DNA of 27,283 nt from Saprospiraceae bacterium (GTDB taxonomy: Bacteria; Bacteroidota; Bacteroidia; Chitinophagales; Saprospiraceae), in assembly GCA_027031145.1 (NCBI GenBank), contig JALVEG010000300.1, positions 1-27,283 on the forward strand, read 5' to 3'. The notes beneath the pieces are model-generated. The model saw only the letters and a program-made list of their open reading frames with translations, did not search any database and had not been told where the DNA came from. The translations under genes and the position numbers were made by a program. Of this stretch, positions 8,127-15,301 are shown piece by piece. How positions within the stretch are numbered: position 1 is the stretch's first letter; every line of letters begins with the position of its first letter.

Positions 8127-9280
8127 TATTTTATGTATTTATGTTCTAAATTCAGAATTGAATTTCTATCATCAAATTGTTTATTGAATATCTTATCAAA
8201 TGAATAAACAAATGCCAATTGTACCCTGTTTTCACTTTCTCCAAACAAGGTCTTTGCAATACCGTTGTTTTTAATATACCTGTATTGAACGCCTATATCA
8301 AAATTTTCGCCTAAGCGGTAAAATGCATTTCCGACAAAAATAAGCTGATCTGTATCAGTATCGGTAAAAGTCCTGTATCCTGCTCCAACGGAGATCTGAT
8401 AATCAAGTCTTTCATATTTTTGTTTAATATACCTGATCATACCAAATAATGAAGTTGATTTTGATCTGGTATAATCGGAGTAATCAGCAATATTTGTCAC
8501 TTCATCAAGTCCAAAATTATAGATTGACTGAAATTTAAAATCGATGAAATTTACAGGATCCGGTTTTAAATTTAAAGTAGTAGAGAAAATCAGATATTTT
8601 AATGAAGACTCAATGCTGTTGTTATTTGTAAAATAGTTATTGAAACTTATACCGATGTCCTGTAAAAAATTTCTGTTCCATTTCTGACTTTCAGGGATCT
8701 TATATTGCAATGCAAATCCCATTGAATTCAATTTAAAATCATCAGGAGAACTATTGTTGTAAAAATTTTCTCCGTGCAATGATACCAGGATCCTCTGCTT
8801 GACAATTCTTGTGTATTCCAGCACATTTGCATATTGATCTCTTTCAGTGTTATCACCATTTGAGAACGGATTCAATGTATATATGAATTTCATGGCATCA
8901 TCATCCCTTAGTGTGGGGAACTCATTCAAAATGGTCAAAGCAGTAGATCTTCCGATCTTGAAAATATTCTTTTGATCTTCAACTTTAATAAACACATTGT
9001 TGAAATACACTTGTCCCAAATTTGAATTTGCGTCAGGAAATTGAAAACCAACAACAAAATCTGATCTCCAGCTATTATAAAGCTTTTGTTTCAATCCCAA
9101 AAGCAATTGAGTATCTGAAAAATCTGAAACGGCATTGGATTCCTCCGAATTTATATTCAAATTGCCGGAAACAACACCTTTTGCACCGATCTCAAATTCA
9201 GGAGTGATCTGTGCGGTGAGTATTCCTGACGTGAAAATGGAAAGGAATAAAATAAATATATAAAATTTCATTTTTTTCAT
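8126..9280 (-). CDS. Outer-membrane beta-barrel, DUF5777-like
   Basis: A 384-residue protein with a Sec signal (1-23, ending LTAQ). The remainder is a run of alternating hydrophobic/polar strands separated by Asn/Asp/Ser-rich turns, e.g. LLLGLKQKLY, SDFVVGFQF, NFDIGVQYRYI and NRVQLAFVYSF, as in a 12-16 strand outer-membrane barrel. The pattern and the neighbouring YceI-like gene suggest the DUF5777 family; I am surer of 'barrel' than of the family. It lies 211 bases downstream of the two-domain multicopper oxidase, but repeat elements separate them, so it may not share that operon. A role in transport or cytochrome maturation is unproven. Confidence 0.65.
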   Translation of the reverse strand: MKKMKFYIFILFLSIFTSGILTAQITPEFEIGAKGVVSGNLNINSEESNAVSDFSDTQLLLGLKQKLYNSWRSDFVVGFQFPDANSNLGQVYFNNVFIKVEDQKNIFKIGRSTALTILNEFPTLRDDDAMKFIYTLNPFSNGDNTERDQYANVLEYTRIVKQRILVSLHGENFYNNSSPDDFKLNSMGFALQYKIPESQKWNRNFLQDIGISFNNYFTNNNSIESSLKYLIFSTTLNLKPDPVNFIDFKFQSIYNFGLDEVTNIADYSDYTRSKSTSLFGMIRYIKQKYERLDYQISVGAGYRTFTDTDTDQLIFVGNAFYRLGENFDIGVQYRYIKNNGIAKTLFGESENRVQLAFVYSFDKIFNKQFDDRNSILNLEHKYIK

Positions 9281-9307
9281 TTGTTTAAAATTTTAAAGTA
9301 ATATTAT

Positions 9308-9368
9308 ATAGTGTCTGTACGAAAATTATTATAATTTCAAAAATTGTCTGTTTTCATGCAGTCACTAT
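9308..9368. repeat. 61-bp palindromic element with both arms
   Basis: Left arm ATAGTGTCTGTACGAAAA (9308-9325) and right arm TTTTCATGCAGTCACTAT (9351-9368) pair at 15 of 18 positions. TTAT flanks both sides (9304-9307 and 9369-9372), a possible 4-bp target duplication, though weak in AT-rich DNA. It is the only copy in the window with both arms; solo arms are at 3939 and 7530. It lies directly upstream of the barrel gene, so it could affect its promoter. Confidence 0.6.
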
Positions 9369-9398
9369 TTATAAAAAAAGTTATAACAGGTATTATGG

Positions 9399-9485
9399 GT
9401 TTATTTCATTTTTTCGCTTTTCCCTTTCTTTGCCTCTGACTCCTAAAGGAGAACCCAACCCGCAATGCGAAAAAATGAAATGCAC
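9399..9485. repeat. 87-bp hairpin element, copy 2
   Basis: Same length as copy 1 (7440-7526), with arms 9399-9417 and 9467-9485 pairing at 17 of 19 positions. The inner right half is almost identical to copy 1, including CTCCTAAAGGAG and AACCCGCAATGCGAAAAAAT. It starts seven bases after the multicopper oxidase stop codon, where its hairpin could end transcription. Confidence 0.75.
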
Positions 9486-9491
9486 CTGATA

Positions 9492-10769
9492 TTACTCATC
9501 CAAGGCGATTTTAGGTAATTTATCATCACCGAATAACATATTTTTCATATTATTTTTTTCACCGGATTTCATATCCATTTTCATACCTTTTTTCCCTGCA
9601 TTTGGATTGAGCATTGGATTTCCTGAATGTTTTGTGATGATCAATTCATCTTCAGGCAGATCATCATAAACCAAAGCCAACAAATTACCGCCCGGATAAA
9701 GTCCGTTATTGGTTACTTTTCGTACATCATGATCATGAAATGTCCAGATACCTCTGTTTTTACCTTCTATAATTATATCGTAAGTTTTTCCCGGAGCCAA
9801 AGGAACGGTATTCCTTTTCCAAGGATGCTCTAATGGTACACCGTCATCAGCTACCATCCAGAAATCATGTCCGTGCAAATGAAGATTATGCGTTTCTGCT
9901 CCTGCATTTATCAGCCGTACACGAATATTTTCTTTTTCTTTTATAAATAAATATGGTGTACTCGGATATGATTTTCCATTTACCGTAAACCAGTTGGCTT
10001 GAGGTAATTCCGAATTTGATCTTCTATTGGTTGCATAAGGCGGTAAATATCCGTTTTCTATGCTTTGCTCCAATTGTTCTTTATTATCAAAAACAGCCCA
10101 TTGCTCATGATTGAATCTGCCTTGTTTCATAAGATAACTTCTTTGCTTCATTCTTTCCAGCATTCCATTCATTTCATCTCTTACATAATTGGTATCATGA
10201 GAAGAATAAACCAAAGTATATTCCCTTGTATATGGAAATCTTTTTTTAACAGGATCATCATCGTTTTCAACTATCAGACTTCCAAACATTCCTGCTTGCA
10301 TATGCATCAGGGTTCCCCAATGGCAATGATAGAAATGTGTTCCTTCCGGTTCGGCGACAAATTCATAAATAAATGTATTTTTGGGCATTACAGGCAATTG
10401 TGTTACAAAAGGTACACCATCCATTCTCCATGGAACATACATACCATGCCAATGGATGGTGTGGTTCAGGTCTGTTTTATTGATAAATTTCACTCTGACT
10501 TTATCACCGGCCTTTACTCTTATTTCCGGACCGGGGATCATATCGTTAAATGCCAGGGTATGATATTTATAACCGGGAGCAGGTTCATGAATATGAATAT
10601 CTATATATAACTCAAACTCTTTCCATCCATCATTCATTTTATATGCTAATGGTTGGACTAAACGCTTCTTATTTTCTGTTTTAGCTGTATTTGACAATAG
10701 ATTTCCCGGAAAAAATACCATACCGGCAGTTGATACTGCACCTGTTGTTAAAAAATCTCTTCGTTTCAT
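9492..10769 (-). CDS. Two-domain multicopper oxidase, Tat-exported
   Basis: A 425-residue protein. The N-terminus RRDFLTTGA with a following hydrophobic stretch is a twin-arginine signal, so the enzyme would be exported folded. Copper ligands are clear: HTIHWHG (103-109) and HFYHCHWGTLMHMQAGM (145-161) in domain 1, HNLHLHGHDFW (294-304) and FHDHD (344-348) in domain 2. HCH with +7 His and +12 Met (C149, H156, M161) places the type 1 copper in domain 1; the HxH pairs of both domains supply the trinuclear centre. HDH without Cys in domain 2 is therefore expected for this two-domain class, not a loss. The C-terminal tail is Met/Lys-rich (MKMDMKSG...NMKNM), plausible for Cu(I) binding. The likely role is periplasmic oxidation of Cu(I). 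It is third in the SHOCT-DUF5676-oxidase operon (8-base gap upstream). Confidence 0.88.
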   Translation of the reverse strand: MKRRDFLTTGAVSTAGMVFFPGNLLSNTAKTENKKRLVQPLAYKMNDGWKEFELYIDIHIHEPAPGYKYHTLAFNDMIPGPEIRVKAGDKVRVKFINKTDLNHTIHWHGMYVPWRMDGVPFVTQLPVMPKNTFIYEFVAEPEGTHFYHCHWGTLMHMQAGMFGSLIVENDDDPVKKRFPYTREYTLVYSSHDTNYVRDEMNGMLERMKQRSYLMKQGRFNHEQWAVFDNKEQLEQSIENGYLPPYATNRRSNSELPQANWFTVNGKSYPSTPYLFIKEKENIRVRLINAGAETHNLHLHGHDFWMVADDGVPLEHPWKRNTVPLAPGKTYDIIIEGKNRGIWTFHDHDVRKVTNNGLYPGGNLLALVYDDLPEDELIITKHSGNPMLNPNAGKKGMKMDMKSGEKNNMKNMLFGDDKLPKIALDE

Positions 10770-10777
10770 TATTATTC

Positions 10778-11044
10778 TTATTTAAAATTATTGTAAAAGA
10801 AGGAAATTAAACCTCCGATTATTCCCCAAAAGATAAAGGAAATAAAAATACCCAAAATACTTTCAAAAACAGGAATATCCATTCTGATAATATTTGTAAA
10901 ATCCATTCCGTGAAATAAGATATTTGCAATTTTGACCAAAGCATCTTTTCCAAGTATTAAAACCACTAAAATACATGCTGTGTAAACTATTGCTCCGACA
11001 ATTCCCGAAGCGATCCCGAATCTTTTAACATCTATCTTATTCAT
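10778..11044 (-). CDS. DUF5676-like membrane protein
   Basis: An 88-residue protein with two or three membrane segments: residues ~9-31 (GIASGIVGAIVYTACILVV) and ~59-85 (ESILGIFISFIFWGIIGGLI). The central part includes H-G-M-D. The pattern matches the small DUF5676 membrane family found beside copper and other heavy-metal genes in Bacteroidota and Proteobacteria. Its ATG overlaps the SHOCT stop codon by four bases (ATGA), showing tight operon linkage. No function is established; a helper role in metal handling or oxidase export is inferred from position. Confidence 0.7.
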   Translation of the reverse strand: MNKIDVKRFGIASGIVGAIVYTACILVVLILGKDALVKIANILFHGMDFTNIIRMDIPVFESILGIFISFIFWGIIGGLISFFYNNFK

Positions 11045-11268
11045 GACAATAAATTTCTTTTCATTTCTTCATATTCGTCTTTTGTTATCTCTCCGTTTGC
11101 ATATCTTTTATCCAAAATATCCAAAGCTGTATCTTCTTTGTCTCTATCTGTTTTATTTCCTCCAATAAAAACACTTTTATTGTAAAAAATTACTGCGAGG
11201 ATTATTATTATCAATACGATCCACCAGATAAAGTGCATTCCGAAAAACATATTATTGTAATCATGCAT
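11041..11268 (-). CDS. SHOCT-domain small membrane protein
   Basis: A 75-residue protein. Residues 12-29 form one membrane helix (IWWIVLIIIILAVIFY); the N-terminus has several Met and His (MHDY...MFFGMH). Residues 50-74 (DILDKRYANGEITKDEYEEMKRNL) are a textbook SHOCT motif, a short C-terminal helix pair found on many small envelope proteins. It is first in the operon with DUF5676 and the oxidase, about 30 bases after the predicted transcription start. Small SHOCT proteins like this are often next to copper efflux and oxidase genes; the Met/His-rich N-terminus could bind copper, but this is inference. Confidence 0.85.
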   Translation of the reverse strand: MHDYNNMFFGMHFIWWIVLIIIILAVIFYNKSVFIGGNKTDRDKEDTALDILDKRYANGEITKDEYEEMKRNLLS

Positions 11269-11305
11269 AACTATTGTTTTTAAGGTTAACTAATTTTCTT
11301 TAATA

Positions 11306-11367
11306 CAAAGATATGCCATTGTTCCCCTAAAGCTTGTGCATAATTCTGGCTATATTGTATCTAATTT
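11306..11367 (-). promoter_or_regulatory. Copper-operon promoter with candidate AraC-type operator (site A)
   Basis: The minus strand has TATCTTTG (11313-11306), a good Bacteroidota -7 box. A 39-base block at 11329-11367 is 35/39 identical to 18703-18741, and the two blocks sit at exactly the same distance from their TATCTTTG. The block holds direct half-sites TTAGATACAA (11364-11355) and TTATGCACAA (11343-11334), 21 bases apart, i.e. two helical turns on the same face, ending where the -33 region begins. This suits activation by an AraC-family protein, and the gene for one ends inside this site (its last codons and stop overlap the block). It would drive SHOCT-DUF5676-oxidase. Confidence 0.7.
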
Positions 11368-11922
11368 TTTGCGAATCCCTATTTTTTTAAATTCAGTAGG
11401 AGTCATTCCTGTAACTTGCTTGAACTGTCTCGACAAATGCTGCGGGCTGCTATATTCCAGATCATATGAAATCTCACTCAAAGTCAATTCATTATAAACC
11501 AAAAGTTCTTTAACTCTTTCAATCTTTTGTTCGATTATGTAATTTTCAATGGTCTTCCTTTCGGTTATTGAGAACAATTTACTTAAATTGGAATATTCCA
11601 TTCCGGTATTTAATGCCAAGAACTCAGAGAAATTCTGATAATAAGGCTTTTCTCTTCCATAATGAACATGCTCAATTATTAATGTTTTAATTTGATTAAT
11701 AATTTTTTCTTCCTTTGCTTCAAGTAATTCAAATCCTTCTTTCTTAAGTATCTTTTCTATTTCTTCTTTTTCTTTCCCGGTAACAGGCTTTTTAAAGTGT
11801 ATTTTTCCAAGTTCAATACTTTCAAATTCAAAATTATGCTTTGTCAATTCTTCTGTGATTACTTTAATACACCTGCCACATACCATATTTTTAACTGATA
11901 ATTCGTTTTTATTCTGATCCAT
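11350..11922 (-). CDS. HMA-AraC fusion regulator, probable copper sensor
   Basis: A 190-residue protein. Residues ~7-70 form an HMA-like ferredoxin fold: LSVKNMVCGRCIKVITEEL has a C-x-x-C pair (C15, C18) and the rest matches the beta-alpha-beta pattern, ending with LKKEGFELL. Residues ~90-185 form an AraC-type double helix-turn-helix, with ERVKELLVYNELTLSEISYDLEYSSPQHLSRQFK followed by GMTPTEFKK. The usual AraC sugar-binding domain is absent; the metal-binding domain takes its place. This type is known from Bacteroidota heavy-metal loci. It probably senses Cu(I) or Ag(I) and activates the copper operons. It lies just upstream of the SHOCT operon, and the predicted operator overlaps its 3' end. 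Confidence 0.85.
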   Translation of the reverse strand: MDQNKNELSVKNMVCGRCIKVITEELTKHNFEFESIELGKIHFKKPVTGKEKEEIEKILKKEGFELLEAKEEKIINQIKTLIIEHVHYGREKPYYQNFSEFLALNTGMEYSNLSKLFSITERKTIENYIIEQKIERVKELLVYNELTLSEISYDLEYSSPQHLSRQFKQVTGMTPTEFKKIGIRKKLDTI

Positions 11923-11948
11923 TTTTATCGTTATTTATTAACATAAAG

Positions 11949-12110
11949 GTAACTACTCAGGCAGGGTTCTTTTGAGATGAAAAAATTCAATTTTTTTGAC
12001 AGATAAAGCTCATTTTTTGAAGGCATAGTGGAGCTACGTCGAAAAAAATAGCTGAAATATGGCAAAAAAAGAGTTTTTTTCAATCAAAATGATTCTACCT
12101 GAGTAGTTAC
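11949..12110. mobile_element. IS66-like MITE, 162 bp, with 8-bp target duplication
   Basis: The ends are GTAACTACTCAGG... and ...CCTGAGTAGTTAC, a long imperfect inverted repeat. It is flanked by perfect 8-base duplications ACATAAAG (11941-11948 and 12111-12118). Termini starting GTAA and 8-bp duplications are the hallmark of the IS66 family, so this looks like a non-autonomous element moved by an IS66 transposase. The interior is palindromic, with A/T runs and no open frame. The intact duplication suggests a recent insertion. It lies 26 bases upstream of the HMA-AraC start codon and so may carry or disturb its promoter. Confidence 0.8.
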
Positions 12111-12123
12111 ACATAAAGGGTAA

Positions 12124-12232
12124 TACCAAATAAACTCCATAATGACGTATATATTCCGGTTTAATTTTCCGATATCAATCTTGAAAAATTAATTCTATAA
12201 TATTTATGCGTCATTCTAAAATTTATTTGGTA
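12124..12232. mobile_element. Palindromic MITE-like element, 109 bp, flanked by TAA
   Basis: Ends TACCAAATAAA (12124-12134) and TTTATTTGGTA (12222-12232) are perfect inverted repeats; beyond a mismatched patch the pairing resumes (AATGACG with CGTCATT). TAA occurs on both sides (12121-12123, 12233-12235), a possible 3-bp target duplication. No open frame. It lies six bases beyond the IS66-like element's right duplication, so one element may have inserted next to the other. Confidence 0.6.
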
Positions 12233-12385
12233 TAAACTGCTCAGATAAAATGCTTCTTATTCATTTTTTTCCTTATCCGGGCAGCACCCAATATAACAAA
12301 AACTAACCATTATATCAAATTATATATCAATTTTTTATCCTTATTTTTTATAAATTCTTTTAAAATAGTTAAAATACACCAAAAA

Positions 12386-14422
12386 CTATTCAATTATCAT
12401 CTTTTCACTATATATCTTTTCACCGGTATATACTTTTATCAAATACAATCCTTTTGAATATTTGAATACCGGGATAGAATACATATTGCTGATCTCATTT
12501 TTATCAACAACATGGTATGACAATATCCTGCCGCTTTCATCGATCACGGAATATGCATTGATCCTTTCTTTCTTGTCCTGAAGTTCCACTGTTATATACA
12601 TAGACCTTGCAGGATTAGGATAAAGCAGTAAGCCTTCTCCGGAATTTATATCATTTGTTGCCGTACTGTTGTCAACAACCACAAAAGCACCCATCATACC
12701 GCCATCTTCATGTTTAAGCATGTGGCAATGATACATATAGGGAATCGAATCATTGGAAAAATGATCAAATTTGGTAATTATCCTCATAGTAGTGTGCATA
12801 CCGGGAACAAGATAAGTATCTTTTTTCCCTTTGGCATAAGCAGGAGGAGGATTGCCGTTGATATCCAGAATAAAATATCCTACATCGTGAAGATGAAAAG
12901 GATGTGAAATGGGAGTATTATTCGTAATAGTCCAAATTTCAGTATTGTTCAAAGGGATGGTAATATTGATAATATCCATATCAAAACTTACACCATTGAT
13001 ATAAAAATCTCCGTTGAGCTGATTTGGCCCCGGGCTTTTGGATCTGAAATCAAAATTTCTTGTCTGGTCAACATGATTTTGATTCAGTGGCTGCTCGCCT
13101 GCCAAAACAGCAGGAATATGATTAACAGGATTATCGTTTTGATGTCCGACAACAAAATTAAGAACATTGAAATCATTTCCGTTCATCGGGTTTGGATTAT
13201 ATCCTTCCAATTGCATACCCGGTCCGGGGGCAGGATATCTGGCTCCGTATATTCCACTTGGTAATTCGGAAGCAAAACTCATCAGGTTCAAAGACTTGCC
13301 TTCCATACCTGTAAAATCAACCAGTATTTCCGCTCGTTCCCCGTTTGATAACGGTAGTCTTGTCAATTCAACGGGTTTTTCAAGCAATCCACCGTCTGTT
13401 GCTATCAAATAAAACTTCTTGTTTCCTTCAAGGCCGAAATTGAAAGTTCTTTGAGAAGAACCGTTAAGCAATCTAAACCTTACCACTTGTGCAGGTACAT
13501 CGAGATAAGGGTCTATTGTAGCATTGACCATAAGTACATCGTCAGCGTTGGTATGGTGCAATATTTGGTAATCATTATCAAAATTCTTTGTTTGTACAGC
13601 AAGAGGAAAATCATCAACTCCATAAGTGCGCGGAAGATCAAATCCGGCTTCTTCATCATCTTTGACAATGATAAATCCTGCAATTCCTTTACTGACATGT
13701 TCGTCTGTATATGTATCAAGATGCGGATGATACCAACATGTACTTGCTCTGTTGATAACTTCATATTTAGGATTCCATGTATCTCCCGCTTCAATGATCA
13801 TGTGAGGTCCTCCATCATTTTCAGATGAAACCTGCATGCCATGCCAGTGAAGAGTAGTTCTTTGATTAAGATCATTTTTAACTTTAATATCCAGAAAGTC
13901 TCCTTTGTTTACTATGAGGGTTGGTCCTAAAACAGGACCGTTCACTCCCATGGTATAAGTTTTGTGTCCCGGAAAAAATTCAAATTCACCGTTTTGCAAA
14001 GTCAGATTGATATCTGTACCACTGATAGTTCCCGGAATTATGAGTTTATTCCCTGCCGGTGATGAACTTTCAATGGTAAAAGGATCACTTACGCTATCAT
14101 AATCCGTACCCTGATTGTCCTGGACAACTCTTATTTTTGCAGAATTAGTACCGACATCGGGTATTGTCCATGAATAACTTAATGTATTAACATTGATATT
14201 TTCTTTTATGACCTCCCATGTAGCTCCATTATCCGAAGTAAAATACAGATCCCAGTTTTGAGTATTATGTGCAATTGTGACTTTCCATTTAATGTTTATC
14301 GTTTCACCCGGAGTAAAAGATTCTCCTCCTGTTGGATATTCGAGTTTGCAATGTGCATTAGCATTCATAGTAAACAGCGCTATGAATAATGTTGATAGTA
14401 ATGTAATTCTCATTTTTTTCAT
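12386..14422 (-). CDS. T9SS-secreted multicopper oxidase with N-terminal Ig-like domain
   Basis: A 678-residue protein with Sec signal 1-23 (ending NANA). Residues 25-120 (YPTGGESFTPGETINIKWK...YSWTIPDVGTNSAKIRV) resemble an Ig/Kre9-KNH-like module. The oxidase follows at ~125-585 with all four copper motifs: LHWHG (191-195), WYHPHLDTYTDEHVSKGIAG (230-249), HPFHLH (507-512) and HCHMLKHEDGGMM (565-577), giving type 1 ligands C566, H571 and M576 as in CueO. Residues ~596-678 (LLLYPNPARS...GLYLIKVYTG...EKMIIE) are a T9SS sorting domain, so the enzyme should end up outside the outer membrane. The likely substrate is Cu(I), but a laccase-type activity is possible. It sits alone between repeat-rich spacers, downstream of copA in the same direction. 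Confidence 0.88.
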   Translation of the reverse strand: MKKMRITLLSTLFIALFTMNANAHCKLEYPTGGESFTPGETINIKWKVTIAHNTQNWDLYFTSDNGATWEVIKENINVNTLSYSWTIPDVGTNSAKIRVVQDNQGTDYDSVSDPFTIESSSPAGNKLIIPGTISGTDINLTLQNGEFEFFPGHKTYTMGVNGPVLGPTLIVNKGDFLDIKVKNDLNQRTTLHWHGMQVSSENDGGPHMIIEAGDTWNPKYEVINRASTCWYHPHLDTYTDEHVSKGIAGFIIVKDDEEAGFDLPRTYGVDDFPLAVQTKNFDNDYQILHHTNADDVLMVNATIDPYLDVPAQVVRFRLLNGSSQRTFNFGLEGNKKFYLIATDGGLLEKPVELTRLPLSNGERAEILVDFTGMEGKSLNLMSFASELPSGIYGARYPAPGPGMQLEGYNPNPMNGNDFNVLNFVVGHQNDNPVNHIPAVLAGEQPLNQNHVDQTRNFDFRSKSPGPNQLNGDFYINGVSFDMDIINITIPLNNTEIWTITNNTPISHPFHLHDVGYFILDINGNPPPAYAKGKKDTYLVPGMHTTMRIITKFDHFSNDSIPYMYHCHMLKHEDGGMMGAFVVVDNSTATNDINSGEGLLLYPNPARSMYITVELQDKKERINAYSVIDESGRILSYHVVDKNEISNMYSIPVFKYSKGLYLIKVYTGEKIYSEKMIIE

Positions 14423-14444
14423 ATTTATTTATTTAATTAGTTTA

Positions 14445-14452
14445 CAAATTTA
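14445..14452 (-). promoter_or_regulatory. Possible -7 element of the T9SS oxidase gene
   Basis: Minus strand TAAATTTG matches TAnnTTTG, starting 30 bases before the ATG. No convincing TTTG lies at the -33 distance, and a transposon-like end begins at 14480, near that position. The shared copper operator is not present here. Confidence 0.3.
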
Positions 14453-14479
14453 TTTGGGTTTATCTTCGCCCTAAATCCC

Positions 14480-14922
14480 TTTCGTTATGACACATCTTTT
14501 AGCAAAAAAATTTAATATTTATCATAACGAAGGCTATATTTATATTTTGGTCAAAAGTTGTCTGTTTATGTACATAAATAGTAACTACGCAAGTTAAATA
14601 TTTGGTACAAATAAAGTGAAATATGTCAAAACTCCATATTTGTATAATAATATTTTCATAACTTTTTATTTAGAACCCACCTCAATCCTCCCTTACAAGG
14701 GAGGAAGTTGCAACCCGCAATAGCACCGCTTTTTTCACAAAAAAATCCCATTTAGTTATAAAACAAGATAGTTTTCAAATAGCTATTTTTATTAATCAAT
14801 CACCTCCACTTCTCCCTTCCTTTTGTGAGGGAAGGGCCGAGGATGGGTGCTAAAACCGGAATCAATTCTCTCATGAGAAAGCTTTCGTTATTACACTTAT
14901 TAAAAGATGTGTCATAACGAAA
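14480..14922. mobile_element. Non-autonomous element, 443 bp, with 22-bp perfect inverted ends
   Basis: The 22 bases at 14480-14501 (TTTCGTTATGACACATC...) are exactly inverted at 14901-14922. GCCCTAAAT stands at 14468-14476 and 14923-14931, so a 9-bp duplication is possible; the left copy is followed by an extra CCC, and CCCTAAATCC is a recurring word here, so this is not certain. Each end also folds on itself (TTCGTTATGA with TCATAACGAA at the left; a weaker pair at the right). The inside has no gene: short repeats ending in AACCCGCAAT and CCCTCCTT-type words. Confidence 0.65.
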
Positions 14923-15022
14923 GCCCTAAATTCCATTCTCCTACTTATAAACATCATTACTAATAATGAGCTTATCACATCAGACCAAGCTACACATTTC
15001 CCTTCTCTGTTCTATCCTCACC

Positions 15023-15279
15023 CTAAATCCCTCTCCTTTTATTTAGTTTCCTGTCCTATATTTAACCATCTCCCAAAAGGAGAGGGACTTTTCCTTCCCC
15101 ATTCTTGAAAAACTTCGTTCTTAAATTAATTTTATACTCTTCTCTATTCTCTCACTCCCCCCTTCTCCTTTGACCTGATTCTTTCTTTAATAACTATTTA
15201 GTTTTTCAAAGGAGAAGGGGCCGGTTTACCCTGTGAAATCCTTTATAACGGATATTTCATCAGGGGGGTTGAGGTTCAA
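15023..15279. repeat. Tandem-hairpin repeat, copy 1, with palindromic insertion
   Basis: Starts CTAAATCCCTCTCCTTTT and contains two hairpin modules: CCCTCTCCTTTT with AAAAGGAGAGGG, then CTTCTCCTTTGA with TCAAAGGAGAAG. It matches 15459-15674 along its length, except that this copy has about 45 extra bases (15221-15264) forming their own stem (CCCTGTGAAAT against ATTTCATCAGGG). It ends with GGGGTTGAGGTTCAA, as does copy 2. No gene. Confidence 0.7.
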
Positions 15280-15301
15280 CAAATATCCTCGCCCTAAATC
15301 C

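Noticed and set aside
9705..9780. Loss of the type 1 copper Cys in the two-domain oxidase (HDH in domain 2)
   Set aside because: Domain 1 has a complete HCH...H...M site, so HDH in domain 2 is the normal pattern for this class.
10065..10610. 181-codon plus-strand open frame inside the oxidase gene
   Set aside because: It lies antisense to a clear multicopper oxidase with all its ligand motifs, and has no family features of its own.
14571..14595. GTAACTACGCAAGT at 14581 as a third IS66-like MITE end
   Set aside because: Only the first eight bases agree with the MITE end, and there is no matching right end or duplication.
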